This document shows positions 26,308-35,010 of a stretch of DNA of 50,150 nt, in pieces (the stretch's first letter is position 1; every line of letters begins with the position of its first letter). The DNA comes from Vibrio sinensis (GTDB lineage Bacteria; Pseudomonadota; Gammaproteobacteria; Enterobacterales; Vibrionaceae), in contig NZ_QVMU01000033.1 in assembly GCF_003605645.1 (NCBI RefSeq), forward strand, positions 1 to 50,150, given 5' to 3'. The translations under genes were made by a program, and so were the position numbers. The notes beneath the pieces were generated by a model. The model made no database searches, had not been told where the DNA came from, and was given only the letters and a program-made list of their open reading frames with translations.

Positions 26308-26943
26308 ATGAATTGGCTTCAGCGACGCTACTGGTACTACAAATTAAAAGGCTCTCTCTATCGTGAGCACTTTAAAAGTGTGGTCAAAAATGAATATGTT
26401 TCTCTTGATTGTGAGACCACCAGCTTAGATCCAAATCGAGCAGAGCTTGTCACCATTGCCGCAACGAAAATAATCGGCAATAGAATCATTACCAGTCAGC
26501 CATTTGAGGTTCGCCTGAGAGCCCCTCAGTCTCTCGACTCTGGTTCGGTGAAAATTCACCATATTCGTCATAATGACCTCGTTAACGGCATCGATGAGAA
26601 GCAAGCTCTTGAGCGACTTCTCCAATTTATCGGTAATCGCCCCTTAGTGGGCTATCACATACGTTATGACAAAAAGATTCTAGATTTGGCATGTCGGAGA
26701 CAGCTTGGCTTCCCGTTACCCAATCCATTAATTGAGGTCAGCCAGATCTATCACGACAAATTAGAACGGCATCTACCCAACGCTTATTTCGATTTAAGCT
26801 TAGATGCTATATGCAAACATCTCGATCTTCCTCTGCAGAAAAACAAGCATGATGCTTTGCAAGATGCCATTTCAGCGGCATTGGTGTTCGTACGTTTAAC
26901 CAAAGGAGATCTTCCTCAATTGAGTTTTCCATACAACCGTTAA
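26308..26943 (+). CDS. DnaQ-like 3'-5' exonuclease
   Basis: This 211-residue DEDDh exonuclease-fold protein has ExoI motif SLDCETTSLDP (about residue 33), an ExoII-like region (IRYDKKILDLACRR, about 118) and ExoIII HDALQDA (about 180). It resembles DNA polymerase III epsilon but lacks the polymerase-binding C-terminal extension, so it is a paralogue and not the replicative DnaQ. It is translated 11 nt after the DUF294 gene. Why an exonuclease should belong to an acetate gene cluster is not known, although the pairing recurs in proteobacteria. No catalytic residue appears to be missing. Confidence 0.9.
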   Translation: MNWLQRRYWYYKLKGSLYREHFKSVVKNEYVSLDCETTSLDPNRAELVTIAATKIIGNRIITSQPFEVRLRAPQSLDSGSVKIHHIRHNDLVNGIDEKQALERLLQFIGNRPLVGYHIRYDKKILDLACRRQLGFPLPNPLIEVSQIYHDKLERHLPNAYFDLSLDAICKHLDLPLQKNKHDALQDAISAALVFVRLTKGDLPQLSFPYNR

Positions 26944-27028
26944 TACGAAATGCATCACAGATAGGTTGGCTCAATGAATACAGAATCAATCGACAGGAAA
27001 AGTGTTATTCGTTTTTGACCGACTTCGC

Positions 27029-27050
27029 AAAATCGAATCAGATCACATAA
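27029..27050. promoter_or_regulatory. Possible half CRP site upstream of acs
   Basis: TCACA in an AT-rich context with a poor left half (ATCGA) resembles a degenerate CRP box, about 185 bp before acs. CRP control of acs is known in E. coli, but the match here is weak. Confidence 0.25.
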
Positions 27051-27231
27051 CTTTACAACATAGAATCGACTCTCATCCTAAAGTCTAATTGTGGAAAAAC
27101 ACACGGTAGCTGAGAGTTATAGGAAATCAATATTCACCAAACTAAATTTCGCAGCACCCTATCATGCTGCTGAGACGACACAAAAGAAACTTGCTCAGTT
27201 CACTAGGAATTAAGGCACAAGGAGAGAAGCA

Positions 27232-29181
27232 ATGAGTGAAGCACACGTTTATCCGGTAAAAGAGAATATTAAAGCAAATACGCACGCGGATAATGACACT
27301 TACCTAGCCATGTACCAACAGTCCGTTACCGATCCAGAGGGTTTCTGGGCGGAACACGGTAAAATTGTGGATTGGATTAAACCATTCACTCAAGTAAAAA
27401 GTACCTCATTCGATACAGGTCATGTTGATATTCGTTGGTTTGAAGATGGCACACTTAACGTATCAGCAAACTGTATTGACCGTCACCTTGCTGATCGCGG
27501 TGACGAAGTTGCGATCATTTGGGAAGGCGATGACCCATCTGATGATAAAACACTAACGTTTAACCAACTTCATAAAGAAGTTTGTCGTTTCTCGAATGCC
27601 CTAAAAGAACAAGGTGTTCGTAAAGGCGATGTTGTTTGTCTTTACATGCCAATGGTACCTGAAGCTGCCGTTGCCATGCTTGCTTGTACCCGCATCGGTG
27701 CCGTACATACGGTTGTTTTTGGTGGTTTCTCACCAGAAGCTCTTTCTGGCCGCATCATTGATTCTGATTCAAAAGTTGTCATCACAGCCGATGAAGGTGT
27801 TCGTGGCGGGCGTGCTGTTCCATTGAAAAAGAACGTTGACGAAGCCCTGACTAACCCAGAAGTTAAAAGCATTGAAAAAGTCATCGTTTTCCAACGCACT
27901 GGGGGAAATGTAGATTGGCATGAGCATCGTGATGTGTGGTGGCATGAAGCAACTGCAAATGTCTCAGATGATTGCCCACCGGAAGAAATGAAAGCAGAAG
28001 ATCCACTATTCATTCTTTACACCTCAGGCTCAACAGGCAAACCAAAAGGCGTATTGCACACAACGGGTGGCTACCTTGTTTATGCCGCAATGACATTCAA
28101 ATATGTATTTGATTACCAAGAGGGGGAAACGTTCTGGTGTACTGCTGATGTAGGCTGGATCACTGGACACACTTACTTGATCTACGGACCGCTTGCAAAT
28201 GGTGCTAAGACCATTCTGTTCGAAGGCGTGCCTAATTACCCTAGCACTGCTCGTATGAGTGAAGTGGTTGATAAGCATCAAGTAAACATTCTCTACACTG
28301 CTCCAACCGCTATTCGTGCATTAATGGCTAAAGGCAACGAAGCGGTCGAGGGTACCTCACGTAGCAGCTTGCGTATTATGGGATCAGTAGGCGAACCAAT
28401 TAACCCTGAAGCCTGGGAATGGTACTACAAAACCATCGGTAACGAGCAATCACCTATCGTTGATACTTGGTGGCAAACAGAAACTGGCGGCATTTTGATT
28501 GCTCCACTTCCTGGCGCAACAGACCTAAAACCAGGTTCAGCAACACGCCCATTCTTCGGTGTGCAACCTGCTTTGGTTGATAATATGGGTAATATCATTG
28601 ATGGTGCTGCTGATGGTAACTTAGTCATCCTAGATTCTTGGCCTGGTCAAATGCGTACAGTTTATGGCGACCATGAGCGTTTCGAGCAAACGTATTTCTC
28701 GACCTTTAAAGGTATGTACTTTACCAGCGATGGTGCTCGTCGTGATGAAGATGGCTACTACTGGATCACTGGTCGTGTTGATGATGTGCTAAACGTATCT
28801 GGTCACCGTATGGGCACAGCTGAAATCGAATCTGCCCTTGTTGCTCATGACAAAATTGCTGAAGCCGCAATTGTGGGCATCCCACATGATATCAAAGGCC
28901 AAGCTATTTACGCTTATATCACTTTAAACGATGGTGAATTCCCAAGTGCCGACTTACATAAAGAAGTGAAAAACTGGGTTCGCAAAGAAATTGGTCCTAT
29001 CGCAACACCTGACGTATTGCACTGGACGGATTCTCTACCAAAAACGCGTTCCGGTAAGATCATGCGCCGTATTTTGCGTAAAATTGCCACAGGTGATACT
29101 GGAAACCTAGGTGATACATCAACCCTTGCAGACCCTAGTGTTGTAGAGAAGTTGATTGCAGAGAAAGCAGAACTCGCATAA
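27232..29181 (+). CDS. acs: Acetyl-CoA synthetase (AMP-forming)
   Basis: Acs activates acetate with ATP and CoA to acetyl-CoA, the high-affinity route for scavenging acetate. At 649 residues it has the ANL-superfamily motifs: P-loop-like LYTSGSTGKPKGVLHTTGGY (about residue 262), DTWWQTETGG (about 410), the RVDDVLNVSGHRMGTAEIE hinge, and PKTRSGKIMRR. The last contains K609, the lysine acetylated by Pat-type enzymes. AAGGAGAG lies upstream. CrbRS encoded nearby is the expected activator. It forms its own transcription unit, 288 nt after the exonuclease gene, with a strong terminator. Confidence 0.98.
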   Translation: MSEAHVYPVKENIKANTHADNDTYLAMYQQSVTDPEGFWAEHGKIVDWIKPFTQVKSTSFDTGHVDIRWFEDGTLNVSANCIDRHLADRGDEVAIIWEGDDPSDDKTLTFNQLHKEVCRFSNALKEQGVRKGDVVCLYMPMVPEAAVAMLACTRIGAVHTVVFGGFSPEALSGRIIDSDSKVVITADEGVRGGRAVPLKKNVDEALTNPEVKSIEKVIVFQRTGGNVDWHEHRDVWWHEATANVSDDCPPEEMKAEDPLFILYTSGSTGKPKGVLHTTGGYLVYAAMTFKYVFDYQEGETFWCTADVGWITGHTYLIYGPLANGAKTILFEGVPNYPSTARMSEVVDKHQVNILYTAPTAIRALMAKGNEAVEGTSRSSLRIMGSVGEPINPEAWEWYYKTIGNEQSPIVDTWWQTETGGILIAPLPGATDLKPGSATRPFFGVQPALVDNMGNIIDGAADGNLVILDSWPGQMRTVYGDHERFEQTYFSTFKGMYFTSDGARRDEDGYYWITGRVDDVLNVSGHRMGTAEIESALVAHDKIAEAAIVGIPHDIKGQAIYAYITLNDGEFPSADLHKEVKNWVRKEIGPIATPDVLHWTDSLPKTRSGKIMRRILRKIATGDTGNLGDTSTLADPSVVEKLIAEKAELA

Positions 29182-29201
29182 TCATCGAGACTAGGTAAAA
29201 C

Positions 29202-29228
29202 AAGCCGCCATCCCTATGGCGGCTTTTC
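29202..29228 (+). terminator. Terminator after acs
   Basis: A perfect 9-bp stem AAGCCGCCA/TGGCGGCTT (29202-29210 with 29217-29225) is followed by TTCTC. Confidence 0.8.
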
Positions 29229-29333
29229 TCGTTTCAGTGAACAGTTTTTATTTCGACTATTCCGTTTGGTACAGTGTTTTTGTTATCTTGGTTGCAGAAT
29301 TTTGATGTCACATTGGGAGATTAGACCAGTAAA

Positions 29334-29371
29334 TTGCTGCTAATTGCGCTGAATTAGCTATAATCGTGGGC
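29334..29371 (+). promoter_or_regulatory. Putative promoter of aroQ-accBC
   Basis: A perfect -10 TATAAT (29359-29364) has a TTGCTG at 29334-29339 (spacing 19, long), about 110 bp before aroQ. The -10 is convincing; the -35 is weak and spacing non-optimal, so an activator may be needed. Confidence 0.5.
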
Positions 29372-29474
29372 GATTTCTTATTATTTCCCAATTTTCATTT
29401 AAAAAATCACATTGAAATATCGTATATTGAGAGATAAAAATAATCCTCACACGATAAAGGAAGATAGGACCACA

Positions 29475-29924
29475 ATGTCAGCAAAGTCACGAATTCTAGT
29501 TCTAAACGGACCAAATATTAATCTATTAGGTTTACGCGAGCCTGCACACTATGGCTCAAAGACGTTAGCACAGATCGTTGCAACGCTGACTAACAATGCG
29601 CAAGAACTGGGGGTGGAGTTAGATCACCTACAGTCAAATCGTGAGTATGAATTGATTGAAGCGATACACGCTGCCTACGGTACGGTTGATTTTATCATCA
29701 TAAATCCGGCCGCTTATACTCACACCAGCGTCGCATTACGTGATGCCTTATTGGGAGTTGCGATCCCATTTATTGAGGTTCACCTATCCAATGTTCACGC
29801 TCGTGAACCATTCCGCCACCACTCTTATCTATCCGATAAGGCCGTAGGCGTGATTTGTGGATTAGGTGCCCAAGGCTATGAATTTGCATTGTCGGCAGCC
29901 GTTAATCACCTGCAGGCAAAGTAA
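29475..29924 (+). CDS. aroQ: Type II 3-dehydroquinate dehydratase
   Basis: AroQ dehydrates 3-dehydroquinate to 3-dehydroshikimate in the shikimate pathway. It forms a dodecamer with the flavodoxin fold. The 149-residue product contains LNGPNINLLGLREPAHYG with the catalytic tyrosine, NPAAYTHTSVALRDAL, and VHLSNVHAREPFRHHSY with the catalytic histidine. I chose the ATG at 29475, five bases after AGGA. The open frame extends 21 codons upstream, without homology. It is followed after 59 nt by accB-accC, an arrangement common in gammaproteobacteria. Confidence 0.96.
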   Translation: MSAKSRILVLNGPNINLLGLREPAHYGSKTLAQIVATLTNNAQELGVELDHLQSNREYELIEAIHAAYGTVDFIIINPAAYTHTSVALRDALLGVAIPFIEVHLSNVHAREPFRHHSYLSDKAVGVICGLGAQGYEFALSAAVNHLQAK

Positions 29925-29983
29925 CCGAACACTCTGCAACCCATCGAGGTTGTCTTAATCACAAGATAAAAGAGAAAGAAAAG

Positions 29984-30445
29984 ATGGATATTCGTAAAAT
30001 CAAGAAGCTTATTGAGTTAGTTGAAGAGTCTGGCATTGCCGAGCTAGAAATCTCTGAAGGTGAAGAGTCAGTACGAATCAGTCGTCATGGCGCAGCACCG
30101 GTTGCACCAATTCATTATGCTCCAGCTCCTGTAGCAGCACCTGCTCCTGTAGCGGCGCCAGTTACAGCAACGCCAACAATGGAAGCTCCAGCACCAGCTC
30201 CAGTTCCTGCTGGCCACCAAGTTCTTTCTCCAATGGTTGGTACGTTCTACCGTTCTCCAAGCCCAGAATCAAAATCTTTCATCGAAGTAGGCCAAAGTGT
30301 GACGGCTGGTGAAACGCTTTGTATTGTTGAAGCAATGAAGATGATGAACCAAATCGAAGCTGATAAATCTGGTGTTGTAACAGCTATCCTAGTTGAAGAC
30401 GGCCAACCCGTTGAATTCGACCAACCACTTGTTGTTATCGAATAA
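29984..30445 (+). CDS. accB: Biotin carboxyl carrier protein of acetyl-CoA carboxylase
   Basis: AccB carries biotin between AccC and the carboxyltransferase AccAD in malonyl-CoA synthesis. Its 153 residues have an N-terminal domain, a flexible Ala/Pro linker (about 36-76, repeats of PAPVAA), and the biotinyl domain from about residue 78 with the target lysine K119 in EAMKMM. The thumb-like insert (RSPSPESKSF) is present. GAAAG lies near the start. It is 15 nt ahead of accC, so it is the classic accBC operon. In E. coli AccB also represses its own operon. Confidence 0.98.
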   Translation: MDIRKIKKLIELVEESGIAELEISEGEESVRISRHGAAPVAPIHYAPAPVAAPAPVAAPVTATPTMEAPAPAPVPAGHQVLSPMVGTFYRSPSPESKSFIEVGQSVTAGETLCIVEAMKMMNQIEADKSGVVTAILVEDGQPVEFDQPLVVIE

Positions 30446-30460
30446 TAGAGGCTTTCTCTT

Positions 30461-31807
30461 ATGCTAGATAAATTAGTCATCGCGAACCGAGGTGAAATTG
30501 CACTTCGTATTCTTCGCGCATGTAAAGAACTGGGAATTAAGACTGTTGCTGTTCACTCAACAGCCGATCGCGATCTTAAACACGTTCTATTAGCCGATGA
30601 AACGGTATGTATTGGTCCTGCTCGCGGTATCGACAGCTACCTAAATATCCCACGCATCATTTCTGCAGCAGAAGTAACGGGTGCGGTTGCAATCCACCCA
30701 GGTTACGGCTTCCTATCAGAAAACGCTGATTTTGCAGAGCAAGTTGAGCGTAGTGGTTTCATCTTTGTGGGTCCAAAAGCGGAAACGATCCGCATCATGG
30801 GCGATAAAGTATCAGCTATCAACGCGATGAAAAAAGCGGGTGTACCTTGTGTACCTGGTTCAGATGGCCCACTTGATGATGACAATACAAAAAACAAAGC
30901 ACACGCAAAACGCATTGGTTACCCAGTAATCATTAAAGCGTCTGGCGGCGGTGGTGGTCGCGGTATGCGGGTGGTTCGTGCAGAAGCAGACTTAATCCAA
31001 GCTATCGCAATGACACGTGCAGAAGCAAAAGCAGCGTTCAACAACGATGTGGTTTACATGGAGAAATTCCTAGAAAACCCTCGTCACGTTGAAGTTCAAG
31101 TGATTGCTGATGGTCAAGGTGGCGCAATTCACCTAGGCGAACGTGATTGCTCAATGCAACGTCGTCACCAAAAAGTAGTGGAAGAAGCACCAGCTCCTGG
31201 CATTACCGAAGAAATGCGTAAGTACATCGGTGAACGTTGTACTCGTGCGTGTCTTGAGATTGGCTACCGTGGTGCAGGTACTTTTGAGTTCCTATACGAA
31301 AATGGTGAGTTCTACTTCATTGAAATGAACACCCGTATTCAAGTTGAGCATCCAGTAACAGAAATGGTGACTGGCGTTGACTTGATCAAAGAGCAACTGC
31401 GTGTTGCGGCAGGCCAACCGTTATCATTCACACAAGATGACATTAAGATCCGTGGCCATGCTATCGAGTGTCGTATCAATGCTGAAGATCCTGAACGTTT
31501 CCTACCATCTCCAGGTAAGATTGAACGCTTCCATTCGCCAGGCGGTATGGGTGTTCGCTGGGAATCTCACATTTATACAGGCTACACTGTTCCACCACAC
31601 TACGACTCAATGATCGGTAAACTGATCACGTTTGGTGAGAACCGCGACGTTGCGATTGCTCGTATGAAAAATGCACTAGGCGAGATGATCATTGAGGGCA
31701 TCAAAACCAACGTGCCTTTACAAGTAGCGATTATGAACGATGAGAACTTCCAACATGGTGGTGCAAACATCCACTATCTTGAAAAGAAACTCGGCATACA
31801 ATCGTAG
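30461..31807 (+). CDS. accC: Biotin carboxylase subunit of acetyl-CoA carboxylase
   Basis: AccC carboxylates biotin on AccB using ATP and bicarbonate. At 448 residues (E. coli 449) it is an ATP-grasp enzyme. It has an N-terminal Rossmann-like fold (VIANRGEIALRILRACKELG), an ATP-grasp glycine loop (IIKASGGGGGRGMR, about residue 158), the metal-binding EMNTRIQVEHPVTEM (about 288) and a C-terminal AIECRINAEDP (about 333). It is co-transcribed after accB, and its strong terminator follows. Confidence 0.98.
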   Translation: MLDKLVIANRGEIALRILRACKELGIKTVAVHSTADRDLKHVLLADETVCIGPARGIDSYLNIPRIISAAEVTGAVAIHPGYGFLSENADFAEQVERSGFIFVGPKAETIRIMGDKVSAINAMKKAGVPCVPGSDGPLDDDNTKNKAHAKRIGYPVIIKASGGGGGRGMRVVRAEADLIQAIAMTRAEAKAAFNNDVVYMEKFLENPRHVEVQVIADGQGGAIHLGERDCSMQRRHQKVVEEAPAPGITEEMRKYIGERCTRACLEIGYRGAGTFEFLYENGEFYFIEMNTRIQVEHPVTEMVTGVDLIKEQLRVAAGQPLSFTQDDIKIRGHAIECRINAEDPERFLPSPGKIERFHSPGGMGVRWESHIYTGYTVPPHYDSMIGKLITFGENRDVAIARMKNALGEMIIEGIKTNVPLQVAIMNDENFQHGGANIHYLEKKLGIQS

Positions 31808-31837
31808 ACCTACTTAAAATGTCGGTTAATACTATAG

Positions 31838-31866
31838 TTAAATGCTCACTTCGGTGAGCATTTTTG
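31838..31866 (+). terminator. Terminator after accC
   Basis: A perfect 9-bp stem AATGCTCAC/GTGAGCATT with a TTCG loop (31841-31849, 31854-31862) is followed by a T-run. Confidence 0.9.
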
Positions 31867-31941
31867 TTTTGCACATAAACTCAACCTTATCGCACAGTTC
31901 TGATACACTTGCGCGACTTCAATTTATCGAGAGCGATTACC

Positions 31942-32829
31942 ATGCCTTGGATTCAAATCAAACTTAATGCGACTAATGAAAACGCTGAGCAAATCGGCGA
32001 TATGCTTATGGAAGAGACAGGCGCACTATCGGTGACCTTTTTGGATGCCCACGACACGCCAGTATTTGAACCTCTTCCAGGAGAGACGCGTCTATGGGGC
32101 GATACTGACATCCTAGCGTTGTACGACGCCGAAGCGGACTCTAGCTTCATTATCGATCAAATCAAACTCAGCAATATGCTAGCTGATGGTTTTGCCTACA
32201 AAGTAGAACAGTTGGAAGACAAAGACTGGGAACGCGAATGGATGGATAACTTCCACCCAATGAAATTTGGTGAGCGCCTATGGATTTGTCCTAGCTGGCG
32301 TGAAATTCCAGAACCTGACGCAGTCAACGTAATGCTGGACCCAGGCCTTGCATTTGGTACAGGTACCCACCCAACCACAGCACTTTGCCTAGAATGGCTT
32401 GAAGGCTTAGATTTACAAGGTAAAACAGTTATCGATTTTGGCTGTGGTTCAGGCATCCTTGCTATTGCTGCTATCAAACTTGGCGCAGCAAAAGTAATCG
32501 GTATCGACATCGACCCTCAGGCATTAACCGCATCAAAGGATAACGCTGAGCGTAACGGCGTTGCTGACCAATTAGAAGTATACCTACCTCAAAACCAGCC
32601 AGAAAACCTACTTGCTGACGTTGTCGTTGCAAACATCTTAGCTGGTCCACTTCGTGACCTTTCAGGTGTAATTAAAGGTCTAATGAAGCCAAATGGCTTA
32701 CTCGCAATGTCCGGCGTTTTAGACACTCAAGCAGAGGGTGTTGCTGATTTCTACCGTGAAGATCTCTCATTAGACCCAATTGTGGAGCTAAAAGAGTGGT
32801 GTAGAATCTCTGGTCAAAAGCAAGCATAA
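31942..32829 (+). CDS. prmA: Ribosomal protein L11 methyltransferase
   Basis: PrmA trimethylates ribosomal protein L11 at several positions with SAM. It has 295 residues, an N-terminal substrate-recognition domain and a C-terminal class I methyltransferase with DFGCGSGILAIAAIKLGA (about residue 173). DPGLAFGTGTHPTTALCLEWL precedes it and VVANILAGPL follows. The ATG at 31942 (MPWIQIKL) has GAGAG eight bases before it and matches the family. The open frame continues 11 codons further upstream, into the sequence after the accC terminator. It lies upstream of dusB-fis, as in many gammaproteobacteria. Confidence 0.97.
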   Translation: MPWIQIKLNATNENAEQIGDMLMEETGALSVTFLDAHDTPVFEPLPGETRLWGDTDILALYDAEADSSFIIDQIKLSNMLADGFAYKVEQLEDKDWEREWMDNFHPMKFGERLWICPSWREIPEPDAVNVMLDPGLAFGTGTHPTTALCLEWLEGLDLQGKTVIDFGCGSGILAIAAIKLGAAKVIGIDIDPQALTASKDNAERNGVADQLEVYLPQNQPENLLADVVVANILAGPLRDLSGVIKGLMKPNGLLAMSGVLDTQAEGVADFYREDLSLDPIVELKEWCRISGQKQA

Positions 32830-32904
32830 CCAAGACTTCTTCAATTAATTGACTGATATTTATGCAAATTACAAAAACAAATTGTAAATGCTCAAATATT
32901 AGTC

Positions 32905-32942
32905 TTTTCACGCAGTAAAAAAATGCGTAAAATGCGCGCCCT
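32905..32942 (+). promoter_or_regulatory. dusB-fis promoter with GC-rich discriminator
   Basis: -35 TTTTCA (32905-32910), a 17-bp spacer, and -10 TAAAAT (32928-32933) are followed directly by GCGCGCCC. A GC-rich discriminator is the hallmark of stringently controlled, growth-rate-dependent promoters such as that of E. coli fis. The start point should be near 32940, leaving a leader of only about 30 nt before the dusB TTG. Confidence 0.75.
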
Positions 32943-32968
32943 TGCTGGTACAGAACTGTGTAGTTGTT

Positions 32969-33937
32969 TTGAAAATCGGAAATTATCAACTTAAGAATAA
33001 TCTTATCGTCGCTCCTATGGCGGGGGTTACTGATAGACCTTTTCGTGAGTTGTGCCTTCGCTATGGCGCAGGTATGGCCGTCAGTGAAATGATGTCCTCA
33101 AATCCGAGAGTATGGACAACGGCTAAATCGAAACAGCGCATGGTACACGAAGGCGAATCGGGCATTCGCTCAGTACAAATTGCGGGCGCCGATCCACAGC
33201 TTATGGCCGAGGCTGCCCAATTCAGTGTTGAAAACGGTGCGCAAATCATCGATATCAACATGGGTTGCCCTGCAAAGAAAGTGAATAAAAAACTGGCCGG
33301 TTCAGCATTGCTACAGTACCCAAATATCATCGAAGATATTTTAAAAGCTGTAGTAAATGCCGTCGACGTTCCCGTAACATTGAAGACAAGAACTGGTTGG
33401 GACACAGACAATAAGAACTGTGTCGCTATCGCTAAACTAGCCGAAGACTGCGGCATACAAGCATTGGCTCTCCACGGACGAACCAAAGCATGCATGTACA
33501 AAGGCGAGGCAGAATACGACAGCATCAAAGCGGTTAAACAGGCGATTTCTATTCCGGTTATTGCGAACGGTGATATCGATAGCCCAGAAAAAGCTAAGTT
33601 TGTGCTGGATTACACTGGCGCTGACGCTTTGATGATTGGACGACCTGCCCAGGGTCGCCCTTGGATTTTTCAGGAAATCCATCACTATTTGGAAAACGGC
33701 ACTACTATGCCTGAACTTCCTCTTTTGGAAGTGAAAGACATACTGCTTGGCCATGTAAATGCACTCCATGATTTCTATGGAGAGTACTTAGGCCCTCGCA
33801 TTGCTCGTAAGCATGTGGGTTGGTACCTAAAAGAGCATGAGCAAGCCAGTGAGTTTCGCCGTACCTTTAATGCCATCGAAGTTGCTCCATTACAACTCGA
33901 AGCACTTGAAGGTTATTTTGATAACGTTGCACCATAA
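32969..33937 (+). CDS. dusB: tRNA-dihydrouridine synthase B
   Basis: DusB reduces uridine to dihydrouridine in the D-loop of tRNA with FMN and NADPH. The TIM-barrel family blocks are present: VAPMAGVTDRPFRELC at the start, IDINMGCPAKKVNKKLAGSALL (about residue 95) with the catalytic cysteine, LHGRTKA, VIANGDI and MIGRPAQGRPW. I chose TTG at 32969 (LKIGNYQLKN) because it aligns with E. coli DusB and gives 322 residues. A TTG at 32942 is also in frame but lies at the predicted transcription start. No good Shine-Dalgarno sequence precedes either. It forms the conserved dusB-fis operon. Confidence 0.93.
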   Translation: MKIGNYQLKNNLIVAPMAGVTDRPFRELCLRYGAGMAVSEMMSSNPRVWTTAKSKQRMVHEGESGIRSVQIAGADPQLMAEAAQFSVENGAQIIDINMGCPAKKVNKKLAGSALLQYPNIIEDILKAVVNAVDVPVTLKTRTGWDTDNKNCVAIAKLAEDCGIQALALHGRTKACMYKGEAEYDSIKAVKQAISIPVIANGDIDSPEKAKFVLDYTGADALMIGRPAQGRPWIFQEIHHYLENGTTMPELPLLEVKDILLGHVNALHDFYGEYLGPRIARKHVGWYLKEHEQASEFRRTFNAIEVAPLQLEALEGYFDNVAP

Positions 33938-33960
33938 TTACGAGAAGAGCTAGACCGAAT

Positions 33961-34257
33961 ATGTTCGAACAAAATCTGACTTCAGAAGCATTAACAGTAA
34001 CAACAGTAACTTCACAAGATCAAATCACGCAAAAGCCACTACGTGACTCTGTTAAAGCATCTCTTAAAAACTATCTTGCTCAATTAAATGGTCAAGAAGT
34101 TACAGAACTATACGAATTAGTTCTAGCAGAAGTTGAACAGCCACTACTAGATACCATCATGCAGTACACTCGCGGTAACCAAACTCGCGCGGCAACTATG
34201 ATGGGTATCAACCGCGGTACTCTTCGTAAGAAACTAAAAAAATACGGCATGAACTAA
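33961..34257 (+). CDS. fis: DNA-binding protein Fis
   Basis: Fis is a homodimeric nucleoid protein that bends DNA and activates rRNA and many other promoters. Its level peaks early in exponential growth. At 98 residues it matches E. coli Fis nearly residue for residue, including N-terminal beta-hairpin arms and the C-terminal helix-turn-helix (QTRAATMMGINRGTLRKKLKKYGMN). It is translated 23 nt after dusB and terminated by a very strong hairpin. Its promoter (see 32905) is upstream of dusB. Confidence 0.99.
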   Translation: MFEQNLTSEALTVTTVTSQDQITQKPLRDSVKASLKNYLAQLNGQEVTELYELVLAEVEQPLLDTIMQYTRGNQTRAATMMGINRGTLRKKLKKYGMN

Positions 34258-34277
34258 TTACAAATTAGTCCTAATTT

Positions 34278-34312
34278 TAGGCCATGTTACCTCGGTAACA
34301 TGGCCTTTTTTC
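34278..34312 (+). terminator. Terminator after fis
   Basis: A perfect 11-bp stem GGCCATGTTAC/GTAACATGGCC with a CTCG loop (34280-34290, 34295-34305) is followed by six T. Confidence 0.93.
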
Positions 34313-35010
34313 TAACACCCTATATAAAACTAACCTCCACCTCCCCCCTATTTCTTTTCTTATTTTTTGAAATTAGATTGTTGCAACAATTCTATCGACA
34401 TTACGGTTCTAATGTAAAAAGCCCATAAATCGAGCCTGTAGAGAGCCTCATGTCGGTCTATTCGTTGTCCTGCATCATTATTAACAAAAAGTAACTCCGC
34501 GCTTATAACGGGTTATAGGGAGGTAGGAAAAGCAATGCTCGTCGACAATGACCTTTATCACTTACAACTCTATTATTGAGTGGATATATCTAATGGTACT
34601 GAGTGCGTGGTCATTACCACTTTTTCTTCCACGACTCTAAAGCTCAATACCCAGATAAGGAACATCCTAGCTATTCGCTTGTAGTCAATGATGAAGTTTC
34701 AACTCTTGGCGTGGCTAAAGGGGTGAGAATGATGACGTAAATTATTAATACAGACAAAGAACGGCAGATATATTTTCAGATGTGGAAAAGGTGATATTAC
34801 AGGTCGCATTGTCATGGAAATTGACTAGCGTTCAATTGAAGTGAATCTAAAGATTAGGGCATCCTTGCCCTAAAAAACAACAGCGGTTCGGGGTGTCGGT
34901 GTCAGTACACTAATCGCATACTGACATCGTAACCGTGTTGTGTGATGAGATATTGAGCCCATGAGAGTGGAGCATGCATTGCTATCTCAATAACATCATC
35001 AGAAAGATTA
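34313..35010. other. Gene-poor, decayed-looking region between fis and cadA
   Basis: This is about 700 nt without an intact gene. A 45-codon frame (34603-34740, plus, starting at a GTG and including HDSKAQYPDKEHP) has coding-like composition but no start signal. A 14-codon ATG frame starts after GGGAGGTAGG near 34534. A perfect 8-bp inverted repeat TGTCAGTA/TACTGACA (34900-34907 with 34919-34926, loop 11) could be an operator or hairpin. I recognise none of these. The region reads like the remnant of one or two genes. Confidence 0.45.
34603..34740 (+). pseudogene. Short coding-like fragment between fis and cadA
   Basis: A 45-codon open frame from GTG to TAA contains HFFFHDSKAQYPDKEHPS then LVVNDEVSTLGVAKGVRMM. 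The composition looks protein-like, with GVAKGV and repeated acidic/aromatic positions, but the frame is closed upstream by a TGA at 34600-34602. A new frame of 18 codons follows. I do not recognise a family. It is most simply a fragment of a lost gene. Confidence 0.3.

Noticed and set aside
34974..35010. cadA terminator
   Set aside because: Only a weak AAAGAC/CTTT pairing without T-run is present; I could not support a terminator after cadA.
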